From: Luteimonas panaciterrae
Lineage (GTDB): Bacteria; Pseudomonadota; Gammaproteobacteria; Xanthomonadales; Xanthomonadaceae
Assembly (NCBI RefSeq): GCF_020511115.1
Contig: NZ_JAJAVH010000007.1
Span: 558,001 to 622,000 of the forward strand
Reading direction: 5' to 3'
Length of the DNA stretch: 64,000 nt
This document shows, one piece after another, positions 46,853-56,121 of the stretch. How positions within the stretch are numbered: position 1 is the stretch's first letter; each line of letters starts with the position of its first letter. Both the position numbers and the translations under genes were made by a program. The notes beneath the pieces are model-generated. The model did no database searches, was not told the origin of the DNA, and was given only the letters and a program-made list of their open reading frames with translations.

Positions 46853-46920
46853 TCTCAAGTCGCTTGATCTTTAGCCCGCATGATCCCGCGGTGCGCCGGC
46901 TGTGATTGAATAACCGCCCC

Positions 46921-48036
46921 ATGTTCATCAACTGCCCGCAATGCCGCGCCCTGGTCGCCACCGACCTGGCGACCGGCCAACCGCCCGAGCGCTGCCCGCG
47001 CTGCTCCGCGCGCCTGCGCGAAGCACCCGAAAGCGTGACGGCGGCCGAAGCGACGCAACCAGATGCGGGCACGCCCCCACCGACCGGACAGTCGAAGGCA
47101 ACGACGGAAAATCCGGCGCCGAAACCCGACACCACCCCGAACACCGCTTCGCAGGATGCCGCTCTCGTCGTCACCCTGCCGGGCACCGCGCCTGCCACGC
47201 CACCCAGCGCGCCGGCGTCGAAATCGTTCCTGCATAACTTCTCCAACTTCCTGAAAACGCCGTCGCCGGGAGTGGAGGCGGCAACCGCGAATGCCGTCGC
47301 CGCCGATGTCGCCGAAACGAACGATGAAGTCGCCGGTGCTGTCACTGCGACTGCCGTCGCAGCGACTTCCGACAACGAAACGATCGACGACATCGCTCCC
47401 GCGCCCGAACCCACACAGCCGGCACAATCGCCGCCGGATGACGACAAACCCGCGCCCGTAGCCGCATCAGTTCCGGCAACACAACCGACACGCGGCAAAG
47501 AAGCAAAAACACAAGCAAAATCCGCGCCCAGTTTCGTGCGTTCCGTCGACATGCCGGGAACAGCGCAAGGCACGCATGGCTGGAAATTGCCAGCCGCCAT
47601 CGCCGCGCTCGCACTGCTGTTGGCATTGCAATTGCTTCTGGCCGATCGCAACCGCCTCGCGGCGGATGCAGGCTGGCGTCCGGTCGTCGCCGCGGTCTGC
47701 AACGTGTTGCGCTGCTCGCTGCCGCCATGGCGCGAGCCCGCCGCTTTCGTATTGATCGATCGCGACGTGCAGGCGCATCCGAAGAAATCCGGCGTTCTGC
47801 GCGTCACCGCCACGTTCCGCAACGATGCGCGCTGGGCGCAGCCTTGGCCGCGTCTGCAGCTCATCTTGTCGGACATCGACGGCAATCCGGTCGCCGCGCG
47901 CGTATTCACCGTGCGCGAGTATCTCGGCGCCGCACCGCAACAATCATTGCTCGCCAGCGGTCAGACCGCATCCATCGCCATGGACGTCGTCGAACCGGCG
48001 GCGCGCAGCGTGGCTTTCGATTTCGCATTGCAGTAA
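46921..48036 (+). CDS. Zinc-ribbon, single-membrane-helix DUF3426 protein
   Basis: 371 residues. An MJ0042-type zinc finger at the N-terminus (MFINCPQC ... RCPRC), a long disordered Ala/Pro/Thr-rich acidic stretch (about 45-220), one membrane helix (PAAIAALALLLALQLLLA, about 228-246), and a C-terminal periplasmic domain with CNVLRCSLPPWREP and the DUF3426 strands VLRVTATFRND. The conserved partner of prmA and fis in this order; its role is not known. The start at 46921 begins the zinc finger. Confidence 0.92.
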   Translation: MFINCPQCRALVATDLATGQPPERCPRCSARLREAPESVTAAEATQPDAGTPPPTGQSKATTENPAPKPDTTPNTASQDAALVVTLPGTAPATPPSAPASKSFLHNFSNFLKTPSPGVEAATANAVAADVAETNDEVAGAVTATAVAATSDNETIDDIAPAPEPTQPAQSPPDDDKPAPVAASVPATQPTRGKEAKTQAKSAPSFVRSVDMPGTAQGTHGWKLPAAIAALALLLALQLLLADRNRLAADAGWRPVVAAVCNVLRCSLPPWREPAAFVLIDRDVQAHPKKSGVLRVTATFRNDARWAQPWPRLQLILSDIDGNPVAARVFTVREYLGAAPQQSLLASGQTASIAMDVVEPAARSVAFDFALQ

Positions 48037-48143
48037 TCGACGCTTACGCTCTGACGCAGATCACATTGGCGTCCCCGCCTCGGGCGCGCTAGACTCGTCC
48101 CCCCGTCGCGAACGGCGGGTGCGAAGATTCACGGGAAGCCGAT

Positions 48144-48413
48144 TTGAACGCCGAACGCTCCGACAACGCCAGCCGCATCGGTGCCCGCGCGCCGCTGCGC
48201 GAGCACGTCGCGAATTCGGTGCGCCGTTATCTCGGCGACTTGAACGGCAGCGATACCGACAATCTGTACGAGATCGCGTTGCGCGAGCTCGAGATTCCGC
48301 TATTCACAGAAGTGCTGAACCATTGCGACGGCAACCAGAGCCGCGCCGCCAGCATGCTCGGCATTCATCGCGCCACGCTGCGCAAGAAGCTGCGCGATTA
48401 CGGTTTGGACTGA
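48144..48413 (+). CDS. fis: DNA-binding protein Fis
   Basis: 89 residues from a TTG start that has GGGAAG 5 nt upstream. The C-terminal half is the Fis helix-turn-helix: [20 protein letters not shown] then [14 protein letters not shown]. The N-terminal beta-hairpin arm is shorter than in E. coli Fis (98 residues). A nucleoid-associated regulator; here it follows a DUF3426 gene, not dusB. Confidence 0.95.
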   Translation: MNAERSDNASRIGARAPLREHVANSVRRYLGDLNGSDTDNLYEIALRELEIPLFTEVLNHCDGNQSRAASMLGIHRATLRKKLRDYGLD

Positions 48414-48509
48414 CTCCGCGCCTCGGCAATGCTTTTGCGCGTCATTCCCACCTTCGGCGAATAACGAGCCACGGGAAGGCCCATCCGGGCCACCCCAGCC
48501 CGGCTCCTC

Positions 48510-48515
48510 TATAAT
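48510..48515 (+). promoter_or_regulatory. Probable -10 box of the purH promoter
   Basis: A perfect TATAAT 31 bp before the purH start, in a GC-rich context. No convincing -35 hexamer is found at 16-18 bp upstream, so an activator may be needed. No PurR-type box recognised. Confidence 0.5.
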
Positions 48516-48545
48516 TTGCGGCCTCGCCGCCGTCCCCCACCCCAC

Positions 48546-50165
48546 ATGTCCAACGACCGTCTGCCCATCCGCCGGGCGCTGCTGTCCGTGTCCGACAAGA
48601 CCGGACTGATCGATCTCGCCCGCGCGCTCGCCGCGCGCAACGTGGAACTGCTCTCCACCGGCGGCACCGCCAAGGCGATCCGCGAGGCCGGAATACCGGT
48701 GCGCGACGTCTCCGAAGTCACGGGCTTCCCCGAAATCATGGACGGCCGCGTCAAGACGCTGCATCCGAAAATCCACGGCGGCCTGCTCGGCCGCGCCGGC
48801 ACCGACGATGCGGTGATGGCCGAACACGGCATCGCGCCGATCGACCTGCTGGTGCTGAACCTGTATCCGTTCGAGGAAGTCTCCGCGAATCCGAACAGCT
48901 CGCTCGAGGAGATCGTCGAGAACATCGACATCGGCGGCCCGGCCATGCTGCGCGCCGCGGCGAAGAACTACGCGCGCGTCGCGGTGGCCACCGATCCGGC
49001 GCAATACGCCGGCCTGCTCGAGGAACTGCAGGCGAGCGACGGCACACTGTCGGCGAAGACACGCTTCACGCTCTCCGTCGCCGCCTTCAACCGCGTCGCG
49101 CAGTACGATGCCTGCATCAGCCACTATCTCTCGTCGTATGTGGATCCCTCCACAGAAGCCCACACATCCTTGTGCGGACTTTCCATAAGGGCCGACGGCA
49201 CGCGCGCGACGTTCGCCGCGCAGGCGAACGGCACCTTCGTCAAGGTGATGGACCTGCGTTACGGCGAGAATCCGCACCAGCAGGGCGCGTTCTATCGCGA
49301 CCTGTATCCCGTGCCCGGCACGCTCGCCACATTCACGCAGCTGCAGGGCAAGGAACTGAGCTACAACAACCTCGCCGACGCCGACGCGGCCTGGGAATGC
49401 GTGCGCCAATTCGAAGCACCCGCCTGCGTGATCGTCAAGCACGCGAACCCCTGCGGCGTAGCGACGGGCGCGGCTTGCGGCGATGCTTATGAACTTGCCT
49501 ACGTCACCGATCCCACCTCCGCGTTCGGCGGCATCATCGCCTTCAACACCACGCTGGATGCGGCGACCGCGAAGGTCATTCTCGACCGCCAGTTCGTGGA
49601 AGTGCTGATCGCACCGGACTACGAGCCGGGCGCGCTGGACTACGCGAAGAAAAAGGCCAATGTGCGCGTGCTGCGCATCCCGCATGGCGACGGCCGCAAC
49701 AATGTCGACGTCAAGCGCGTCGGCTCCGGCCTGCTGATGCAAAGCGCCGACATCCGCGAAGTGACGCGCGACGAACTGAAGGTCGTGACCAAACGCGCGC
49801 CTTCCGAAGCCGAGCTCGACACACTGCTGTTTGCCTGGCGCGTGGCCAAGTTCGTCAAGTCCAACGCGATCGTCTATGCGAAGGATCAGCGCACCATCGG
49901 TATCGGCGCGGGACAGATGAGCCGCGTCGTCAGCGCCAAGATCGCCGGCCTCAAGGCCGAGGAAGCGGGGCTGACGGTGGCGGGATCGGTGATGGCATCC
50001 GATGCCTTCTTCCCGTTCCGCGATGGCATCGACGCGGCTGCCGGCGTCGGCATCCGTGCCGTCATCCAGCCTGGCGGCTCGATGCGCGATGGCGAGGTGA
50101 TCGCCGCCGCGGATGAACATGACATGGCGATGGTGTTCACCGGTGTACGGCATTTCAGGCACTAA
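48546..50165 (+). CDS. purH: Bifunctional AICAR formyltransferase/IMP cyclohydrolase
   Basis: 539 residues. The N-terminal cyclohydrolase domain ([36 protein letters not shown]) and the formyltransferase domain with [14 protein letters not shown] and the Asp-x-x-S-A-F-G-G-I block are intact; the end reads FTGVRHFRH as in E. coli-type PurH. Last two steps of IMP synthesis. The ATG at 48546 begins the conserved domain. Confidence 0.98.
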   Translation: MSNDRLPIRRALLSVSDKTGLIDLARALAARNVELLSTGGTAKAIREAGIPVRDVSEVTGFPEIMDGRVKTLHPKIHGGLLGRAGTDDAVMAEHGIAPIDLLVLNLYPFEEVSANPNSSLEEIVENIDIGGPAMLRAAAKNYARVAVATDPAQYAGLLEELQASDGTLSAKTRFTLSVAAFNRVAQYDACISHYLSSYVDPSTEAHTSLCGLSIRADGTRATFAAQANGTFVKVMDLRYGENPHQQGAFYRDLYPVPGTLATFTQLQGKELSYNNLADADAAWECVRQFEAPACVIVKHANPCGVATGAACGDAYELAYVTDPTSAFGGIIAFNTTLDAATAKVILDRQFVEVLIAPDYEPGALDYAKKKANVRVLRIPHGDGRNNVDVKRVGSGLLMQSADIREVTRDELKVVTKRAPSEAELDTLLFAWRVAKFVKSNAIVYAKDQRTIGIGAGQMSRVVSAKIAGLKAEEAGLTVAGSVMASDAFFPFRDGIDAAAGVGIRAVIQPGGSMRDGEVIAAADEHDMAMVFTGVRHFRH

Positions 50166-50472
50166 TTTCAGTGCTTCTCACGCTTTGTAAGGTAGAAGTA
50201 GCGGGCCTTACCACGCACCTTCGAACGTCCGGAAAGTTATCCACAGCATTATCTGCAACACATCCCTTTTCTTGTATGTATTTTAAGGACCGGCTTCCCC
50301 TAAGGACCGGCCTGTGGGCACTAATCGCATACTTCAAAAAGCAAACCGAAAGGGTTATCGCTGGGAAACTACAGAGCGAAATGAGCGCCTGTCCCTGTGG
50401 CTTCGTTTTCTCCGGCATATCTTTCTTTTGTTCATAGCTGTCAGTTATCTCCATCGCTGAGGGACTCTTCTC
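50166..50472. other. Lower-GC purH-purD spacer with DnaA box and direct repeat
   Basis: 307 bp clearly richer in A+T than the genes on either side. It contains a consensus DnaA box TTATCCACA at 50237-50245 and a direct repeat TAAGGACCGGC at 50284 and 50301 (17-bp period). An 88-codon frame at 50171-50437 has no ribosome-binding site and no resemblance to known proteins. Probably the purD promoter region plus foreign or decayed sequence. Confidence 0.5.
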
Positions 50473-51759
50473 ATGAAAATCCTCGTCATCGGTTCCGGCG
50501 GTCGCGAGCACGCTCTGGCATGGAAGCTGGCGCAATCCCCGCGCATCAGCGAAGTGATCGTCGCGCCCGGCAACGCCGGCACGGCGCGTGAGGACAAATG
50601 CCGCAACGTCGATGTCGCGGCCACCGATCTCGATGCGCTGATCGATCTGGCCAAGCGCGAGGCGGCGGCGTTGACTGTCGTCGGCCCGGAAGGCCCGCTC
50701 GTGGCCGGCGTGGTCGATCGCTTCCGCGCACAGGGTCTGCGCATCTTCGGGCCGACCGCCGCCGCCGCACAGTTGGAAGGTAGCAAGGCTTTCGCCAAGG
50801 ACTTCCTGGCGCGACACGGCATTCCCACCGCGCATTACGCGGTGCATACAGACGTCGACGCCGCCCTTGCCTACGTCCGTACGAAAGGCGCACCCATCGT
50901 GATCAAGGCGGACGGCCTGGCCGCCGGCAAGGGCGTGATCGTGGCGATGACGCTGGAAGAAGCGGAAAACGCCATCACCGACATGCTCGACGGCAATGCT
51001 TTCGGCGCCGCGGGCGCGCGCGTGGTGATCGAGGAATTCCTCGACGGCGAGGAAGCCAGCTTCATCTCCATGGTCGACGGCACGACCGCACTGCCGATGG
51101 CGACGTCGCAAGACCACAAGCGCGTCGGCGACGGCGACACCGGCCCGAACACCGGCGGCATGGGCGCGTACTCGCCCGCGCCGGTAGTGACGCCGGACGT
51201 GCATGCGCGCGTGATGCGCGAAGTCGTGATGCCGACCGTGCGCGGCATGGCCGCCGACGGCGCGCCGTTCACCGGCTTCCTCTATGCCGGGTTGATGATC
51301 GACAAGCAGGGCGCGCCCAAGGTGATCGAGTTCAATGTGCGCTTCGGCGATCCGGAAACGCAGCCGGTGATGCTGCGCCTGCGCTCGGACCTGCTCGATC
51401 TGGTCGAGGCGGCGATCGACGGCCGCCTGCACGATGCCGAGGCCGAGTGGGACGCGCGCCCGTCGCTGGGCGTGGTGATGGCGGCGGCGGGCTATCCCGG
51501 CACGCCGCGCACCGGCGACACCATCAACGAGTGGGACGTGCCCGACGTGGCCGACACCAAAGTCTTCCACGCCGGCACCAAGCTGGCCGACGGCAGCGTC
51601 GTCACCACCGGCGGGCGCGTGCTGTGCGTCTGTGCGCTGGGCGAGACGGTCGCCGAGGCGCAGAAGCGCGCGTACGCGGAGGTGGCGGGCATTTCGTGGC
51701 CGGGTGAATTCCACCGGCACGACATCGGCTGGCGGGCGATCGAACGCGAACAAGCATGA
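50473..51759 (+). CDS. purD: Phosphoribosylamine-glycine ligase
   Basis: 428 residues, usual length. Start MKILVIGSGGREHALAWKL; ATP-grasp segments VIKADGLAAGKGVIVA and NTGGMGAYSPAP; and the late GYPGTPRTGD block are all typical GARS features. Second step of purine synthesis. Separated from purH by 307 bp, so possibly from its own promoter. Confidence 0.98.
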   Translation: MKILVIGSGGREHALAWKLAQSPRISEVIVAPGNAGTAREDKCRNVDVAATDLDALIDLAKREAAALTVVGPEGPLVAGVVDRFRAQGLRIFGPTAAAAQLEGSKAFAKDFLARHGIPTAHYAVHTDVDAALAYVRTKGAPIVIKADGLAAGKGVIVAMTLEEAENAITDMLDGNAFGAAGARVVIEEFLDGEEASFISMVDGTTALPMATSQDHKRVGDGDTGPNTGGMGAYSPAPVVTPDVHARVMREVVMPTVRGMAADGAPFTGFLYAGLMIDKQGAPKVIEFNVRFGDPETQPVMLRLRSDLLDLVEAAIDGRLHDAEAEWDARPSLGVVMAAAGYPGTPRTGDTINEWDVPDVADTKVFHAGTKLADGSVVTTGGRVLCVCALGETVAEAQKRAYAEVAGISWPGEFHRHDIGWRAIEREQA

Positions 51760-51845
51760 CCGCGCCCCCTGCGCCATACGCCAGGGGTAGCCGCGCAGGA
51801 AACAACGGATTCCGTTAGGCTTGCGCGCAATTGCGCGGAGGCCGC

Positions 51846-53789
51846 ATGGCACACAACCAGTTCGAACTGCTGCGGCAACGCCGCTTCCTGCCCTTCTTTT
51901 CCGTCCAGGCGCTCGGCGCGTTCAACGACAACGTGTACCGGCAGGCCATCATCGGCCTGCTCGGCTATCTGGCCGTCGCCGATGCCGACCGCACGCTCTA
52001 CGCCAATCTGGCGCCGGCCATCTTCATCCTGCCGTACTTCCTGTTTTCCTCGATCGCCGGCCAGTTCGCGGAGAAGCTGGAGAAGTCGCGCCTGATCCGC
52101 GTCACCACGATGATGGAAATCGTGATCATGTCGGTGGCGGCTGTTGGCTTCCTGTTGCAGAACATGCCGCTGCTGCTGGTGGCGCTGTTCTGCACCGGCG
52201 TGCAGTCCACGCTATTCGGGCCGGTGAAGTATTCGATTCTGCCCTCGGTGCTGAAACCCGAGGAGCTGACCGGCGGCAACGGCCTGGTGGAGATGGGCAC
52301 CTCGATCTCCATCCTCGTCGGCATGATCTTCGGCGGCCTGATCTTCACCATCGCCGGCAGCCATGGCACGGTGGTGGCGGCCGTCGCGATCATCCTGCTC
52401 GCGATCACCGGCAATCTCGTCTCGCGCATGATCCCGCAGGTGGATGCGGGCGCGCCGGGTCTGAAGATCAACTGGAATCCGATACCGGAATCCATCGCGA
52501 TCTGGGGACTCACCCGCAAGCAGACCGCCGTGCGCAATTCGGTGCTGGGCGTGTCGTGGTTCTGGTTCATCGGCACCGTGCTCACCGCGCAGCTGCCAAG
52601 CTACGCCGTCGTCAATCTCGGCGCGATGCCGAGCAATACCACGGTCTATGTGTTCTGCCTGGCGCTGTTCTCCGTCGGCACCGGCGTGGGTTCGCTGTTG
52701 TGCGAAAAGCTCTCCGGGCGCACGGTGGAAATCGGCCTGGTGCCGCTGGGCGCGTTCGGCATCAGCGCGTTCCTGATCGATCTGTATTTCGCGCGCAGCG
52801 GTGCGCCGCCCGTGACCGGGCTGACGTTGAGCAGCTTCCTGCATACGGCCGGCACCTATCGCCTGATGATCGACCTGGTCGGTATCGGCCTGTTCACCGG
52901 CTTCTTCGTGGTGCCGCTGTTCGCGCTGATCCAGAGCCGCACGCCGAAGGACGAGATCTCGCGCGTCATCGCCGGCATGAACATCCAGAACGCCGCCTTC
53001 ATCGTGCTGGCGGCGGTGCTCGGCATCGCGCTGCAGATGAAGGAGCTGACGCTGTTCGGCCACCGCATCGCCATGCCCGGGCTGAGCATCCCGCAGGTGT
53101 TCCTGGCACTGGCGATCGCCAACGCGCTGGTGGCGATCTACATCTTCACGCTCGTGCCCGAATTCCTGATGCGCTTCCTGAGCTGGGTGCTGGTGCGCGC
53201 GCTCTACCGGCTGCGCCTGCACGGCATCGAGAAGAACGTGCCCGATGAAGGCCCCACGTTGCTGGTCTGCAACCACGTGAGTTACATGGACGCGTTGATC
53301 CTGTCGGCGGCGATCCCGCGACCGGTGCGCTTCGTCATGTATTACAAGATCTTCAACATCCCGGTGATGAGCTGGATCTTCAAGCAGGCCAAGGCGATCC
53401 CGATCGCCGGCGCCAAGGAGAATCCGGAGCTGATGCAACGCGCGTTCGACGAGATCGACGCGGCATTGGCGGACGGGCAGTTGGTCGGCATCTTCCCGGA
53501 AGGCGCGTTGACCAAGGACGGCGGGATCGCGCCGTTCAAATCAGGCGTGGAACGCATCCTGGAGCGCACCTATGAAAGCGGGCGCCCCGTTCCGGTGGTC
53601 CCGATGGCGTTGCGCGGCATGTGGGCCAGCATGTGGAGCCGCCGCGACACTCGCCTGGGTCGCATGCGCGTGCCGCGGCGCTTCCGCGCGCACATCGAGG
53701 TCGCCGTGGCAGCCCCCGTGGACGGCCATACGGCGACCGCGGAAAGCTTGGAAACAGCGGTGCGCGCCTTGCGCGGCGATGCGGCATGA
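51846..53789 (+). CDS. LplT-like MFS transporter fused to a PlsC-type acyltransferase
   Basis: 647 residues. Residues 1-420 are a 12-helix MFS carrier resembling lysophospholipid transporter LplT (FSVQALGAFNDNVYRQAIIG). Residues about 430-647 are an acyltransferase with the HX4D motif NHVSYMDAL (about 476) and FPEGALTKDGG (about 549). It should import lysophospholipids across the inner membrane and re-acylate them. E. coli Aas and longer fusions also carry an acyl-ACP synthetase domain; it is absent here and not encoded next to it. GGAGG precedes the ATG. Confidence 0.93.
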   Translation: MAHNQFELLRQRRFLPFFSVQALGAFNDNVYRQAIIGLLGYLAVADADRTLYANLAPAIFILPYFLFSSIAGQFAEKLEKSRLIRVTTMMEIVIMSVAAVGFLLQNMPLLLVALFCTGVQSTLFGPVKYSILPSVLKPEELTGGNGLVEMGTSISILVGMIFGGLIFTIAGSHGTVVAAVAIILLAITGNLVSRMIPQVDAGAPGLKINWNPIPESIAIWGLTRKQTAVRNSVLGVSWFWFIGTVLTAQLPSYAVVNLGAMPSNTTVYVFCLALFSVGTGVGSLLCEKLSGRTVEIGLVPLGAFGISAFLIDLYFARSGAPPVTGLTLSSFLHTAGTYRLMIDLVGIGLFTGFFVVPLFALIQSRTPKDEISRVIAGMNIQNAAFIVLAAVLGIALQMKELTLFGHRIAMPGLSIPQVFLALAIANALVAIYIFTLVPEFLMRFLSWVLVRALYRLRLHGIEKNVPDEGPTLLVCNHVSYMDALILSAAIPRPVRFVMYYKIFNIPVMSWIFKQAKAIPIAGAKENPELMQRAFDEIDAALADGQLVGIFPEGALTKDGGIAPFKSGVERILERTYESGRPVPVVPMALRGMWASMWSRRDTRLGRMRVPRRFRAHIEVAVAAPVDGHTATAESLETAVRALRGDAA

Positions 53790-53952
53790 GTCCGTCGCGC
53801 GGATGCGCGACGTCCGATCGGGTAACTTTGCCTAGGCGCCGCGCTCGGTTAGGCTAAGCGCAGGGGACATCCAAGCGGCGGAGCGCCAGGTCGAGGACCG
53901 GCGCCCATTCGATCCCCTGCCTTATTCCATTCATCGATAACGGAGATCGACC

Positions 53953-54324
53953 ATGAGCAGCCTGCCGCCCTCACCTCCGCCCGCTCCCGGGCAATCCTTT
54001 GGCGCCGCCGCGCCGCTACCGCCGGGGAGCGTGCCGAACTACCTCGCCTGGTCGATCATCTCGACGGTCCTGGGCGCCTGCCTGTGCTGCCCGCTGGGCC
54101 TGCTCGGCATCGTCGCCATCGTCTTCTCCAGCAAGGTCAACGGCCTGCTCGCGCAGGGCAACCTCGAAGCCGCGCAGCGCGCCTCGAAGAACGCCAAGAC
54201 CTGGTGCTGGGTCGCGACGGCACTGGCGATCATCGGCCTGCTGATCAACGTCTACTTCTACGCGACGGGTGGCCCGGCGGCCTACCAGGAGTGGATGCGC
54301 CAGATGCAATCCATGCAGCAGTGA
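53953..54324 (+). CDS. CD225/dispanin family membrane protein
   Basis: 123 residues: Pro-rich N-terminus, then two membrane segments (NYLAWSIISTVLGACLCCPL with the family C-C-P-L-G core, and WVATALAIIGLLINVYF) around a cytosolic loop with A-x-R-A-S-K-x-A-K. Bacterial members of this family have no settled function. Its stop overlaps the DUF2752 start as GTGA, so the two are coupled. Confidence 0.88.
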   Translation: MSSLPPSPPPAPGQSFGAAAPLPPGSVPNYLAWSIISTVLGACLCCPLGLLGIVAIVFSSKVNGLLAQGNLEAAQRASKNAKTWCWVATALAIIGLLINVYFYATGGPAAYQEWMRQMQSMQQ

Positions 54325-54731
54325 TCGCATCGCGTCCACTGCAAGCAACCCTGGCGACGGCGGCGGTGGGAACCGCCGCCGTCGGCATTTGGGTGCTGCG
54401 CAATTTCGATCCGAACGTCCCGGGCATCTTCCCCCCGTGCGTGTTCCACGAACTGACCGGCTACTGGTGCATCGGCTGCGGCATCACGCGCGCACTGCAC
54501 GCCCTCGTGCATGGCGACATCGCACACGCGTTCTCGATGAATCCACTGGCCATGACGCTACTGGCGATCTCGCCCCTGCTCACCGCCTGGAAATTCGGCT
54601 GGCGCCCACGCTGGCTGCACCCGCTAGTCGCGCTACTGTCGGAGCCGAAGCTTTGGTTGATTCTGTTGCCGACGTACTGGGTCGCACGCAATCTGCCGTG
54701 GTGGCCCTTTACTTTGCTAGCGCCGAATTAA
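54321..54731 (+). CDS. DUF2752 small membrane protein
   Basis: 136 residues from a GTG overlapping the upstream stop. The family block PCVFHELTGYWCIGCGITRA then LHALVHGDIAHAF with its C-x-x-C-G-x-T-R-A core is clear, flanked by three membrane helices. Commonly next to CD225 proteins; role unknown. The end is followed by a copy of the structured repeat. Confidence 0.9.
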   Translation: MIASRPLQATLATAAVGTAAVGIWVLRNFDPNVPGIFPPCVFHELTGYWCIGCGITRALHALVHGDIAHAFSMNPLAMTLLAISPLLTAWKFGWRPRWLHPLVALLSEPKLWLILLPTYWVARNLPWWPFTLLAPN

Positions 54732-54755
54732 CAGCAATCACTAGCTGTTGCAGCT

Positions 54756-54985
54756 TGCTTCTAAAAAATCTTTGAGTCGCCGCCACATCCGGAGACCCGG
54801 AGGGTGGCGCACAGGGATGTGCGCCGTTTTTCGACCGAGCCAGGATGGCGAGTCGAAAAATCCCGATAGCAGTGATGCGGTGGGGCTGCTTTGTCGGGAA
54901 AAGCGTTTTTCTTTGGTTCGTTTCTTTTGGGGCTTACCAAAAGAAATGAACTCGGCCGCGCAGCGGACGAAACGCTTTTGCTCTT
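54756..54985 (+). repeat. Structured dispersed repeat, copy 3
   Basis: About 230 bp, same orientation as the copy at 13870-14098 and alike over nearly all of its length. Hairpin GGCGCACA/TGTGCGCC at 54806-54825 followed by GTTTTT; second hairpin with stem TTTCTTTTGG/CCAAAAGAAA near 54922-54947. It sits at the 3' end of the CD225-DUF2752 pair, where it can act as terminator. Open frames inside it are not genes. Confidence 0.85.
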
Positions 54986-55087
54986 CAAAGGCAACAGCCT
55001 AAAAGCAAAGACGCTGGATTCCGGCTTGACCAGCCATCCGGCTGTTAAAAACCGCCGGAATGACGAGCAACAGCAACATCAAAATGG

Positions 55088-55151
55088 ATCCCAGCTTCCG
55101 CTGGGATGACGAGCCAAGGCAACGTCCATGGATTCCCGCCTACGCGGGAAT
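55088..55151. repeat. Two short palindromic repeats of the ATTCCCGC...GCGGGAAT type
   Basis: ATCCCAGC-TTCC-GCTGGGAT (55088-55107) and ATTCCCGC-CTAC-GCGGGAAT (55132-55151), each followed by GACGA. Same class as the palindromes at 15825-15875 and 63509-63534. They lie just past the stop of ampE. Confidence 0.75.
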
Positions 55152-55162
55152 GACGAACCTCT

Positions 55163-56080
55163 TCAGCTCACCCATCCCCCGATCACAAACACCGCCAACA
55201 CCGCCAACCACACCAACAACACCCGCCAAACCAAACTCATCGCATCCCGCAATTCCGGCAACTCCGACACCCCGGCCACCAGCGCGGCCGACTTGGCCAC
55301 CACGCCGGACTCGGTCTCATCCGCCGCCTCTTCCGCAAGCTCGCTCTTCACACTGGCTCGCGCCGCCGCTTCCAGAAACCCGGCATCCAGCGAGAACGAG
55401 GCGCCACCGGCTTCCTTCCAGGCACCGAAGACGGAGTCGAAATTCCCCACCAGCGCCATCGCCAGCGTCATCACCTGCGCCACCGGCCAATCGAGGATGG
55501 CGAGCAAGGTACGCGCGCCGGCAACGGTCTCCGGCGGCAAGACATGCGTACCGTCGCCTTCGGCGGTGATCGCGGTGAGGCGATACAGCAATGCGCCCAC
55601 CGGCCCGAGCAGCATGAACCAGAACAACACCCCGAACCAACGCTGCTTGGCGTTGCGGAAGACGGCGCCCACCAGTGACGGACCATCCAGCGATACCGGC
55701 TCGCCCGGCGGCCACAAATGCGAGGCCGCATTGTGGCGAGCCACCGGATCGCGCGCCTCGGCGATCGCATCGACCTCGCGATCGAGATCGCTCGGCCCCC
55801 AGGTGTAGAACAGCACGGCGATGCCGAACAGGATCGCCGCCAGCCCCAGTACCGGGCCGTCGTCGAGCGCGAACTGGAAGAACAGCACCAGCAGCAACGG
55901 CGGCAGCAGCGCCAGCACGATGCCGTACTGGCTGCGCCAGAAGCTCTCCTGCGGGAATTTCGAATCCAGCCAGCGCGTCCAGGCGTGGTACCAGCCGTAA
56001 TGGCGGACGGCGGGCGCCAGCGACGGCGCGAGATGGCCAAGCGCGAGGGCGACGACGGTGGCGATGAGGGTGACGAACAT
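55163..56080 (-). CDS. ampE: AmpE-like inner-membrane protein (CobD/CbiB-related)
   Basis: 305 residues, near the AmpE length (284 in E. coli). Helices include MFVTLIATVVALALGHLAPS, GIVLALLPPLLLVLFFQF and the last VWRVLLVWLAVLAVFVIGG. A cytosolic block with ARDPVARHNAASH, then FWFMLLGPVGALLYRL and AMALVGNFDSVFGAW (the AmpE F-W-x-x-L-G-P-x-G-A and G-x-F motifs) support the family. AmpE was first linked to beta-lactamase regulation with AmpD; no ampD or ampC is adjacent, so that role is not shown here. Confidence 0.8.
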   Translation of the reverse strand: MFVTLIATVVALALGHLAPSLAPAVRHYGWYHAWTRWLDSKFPQESFWRSQYGIVLALLPPLLLVLFFQFALDDGPVLGLAAILFGIAVLFYTWGPSDLDREVDAIAEARDPVARHNAASHLWPPGEPVSLDGPSLVGAVFRNAKQRWFGVLFWFMLLGPVGALLYRLTAITAEGDGTHVLPPETVAGARTLLAILDWPVAQVMTLAMALVGNFDSVFGAWKEAGGASFSLDAGFLEAAARASVKSELAEEAADETESGVVAKSAALVAGVSELPELRDAMSLVWRVLLVWLAVLAVFVIGGWVS

Positions 56081-56121
56081 GGCCCGAGTTTAATGCACCG
56101 GCGCGACGGCCTGCATCGCGG

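Noticed and set aside
48300..50162. A 620-codon minus-strand frame across purH
   Set aside because: Antisense shadow of an intact PurH gene.
50237..50245. DnaA box as part of a chromosomal origin
   Set aside because: Only one consensus box is present, with no dnaA/dnaN neighbours or box cluster.
50171..50437. An 88-codon frame between purH and purD
   Set aside because: No ribosome-binding site and no family resemblance; the region is better read as a regulatory or foreign spacer.
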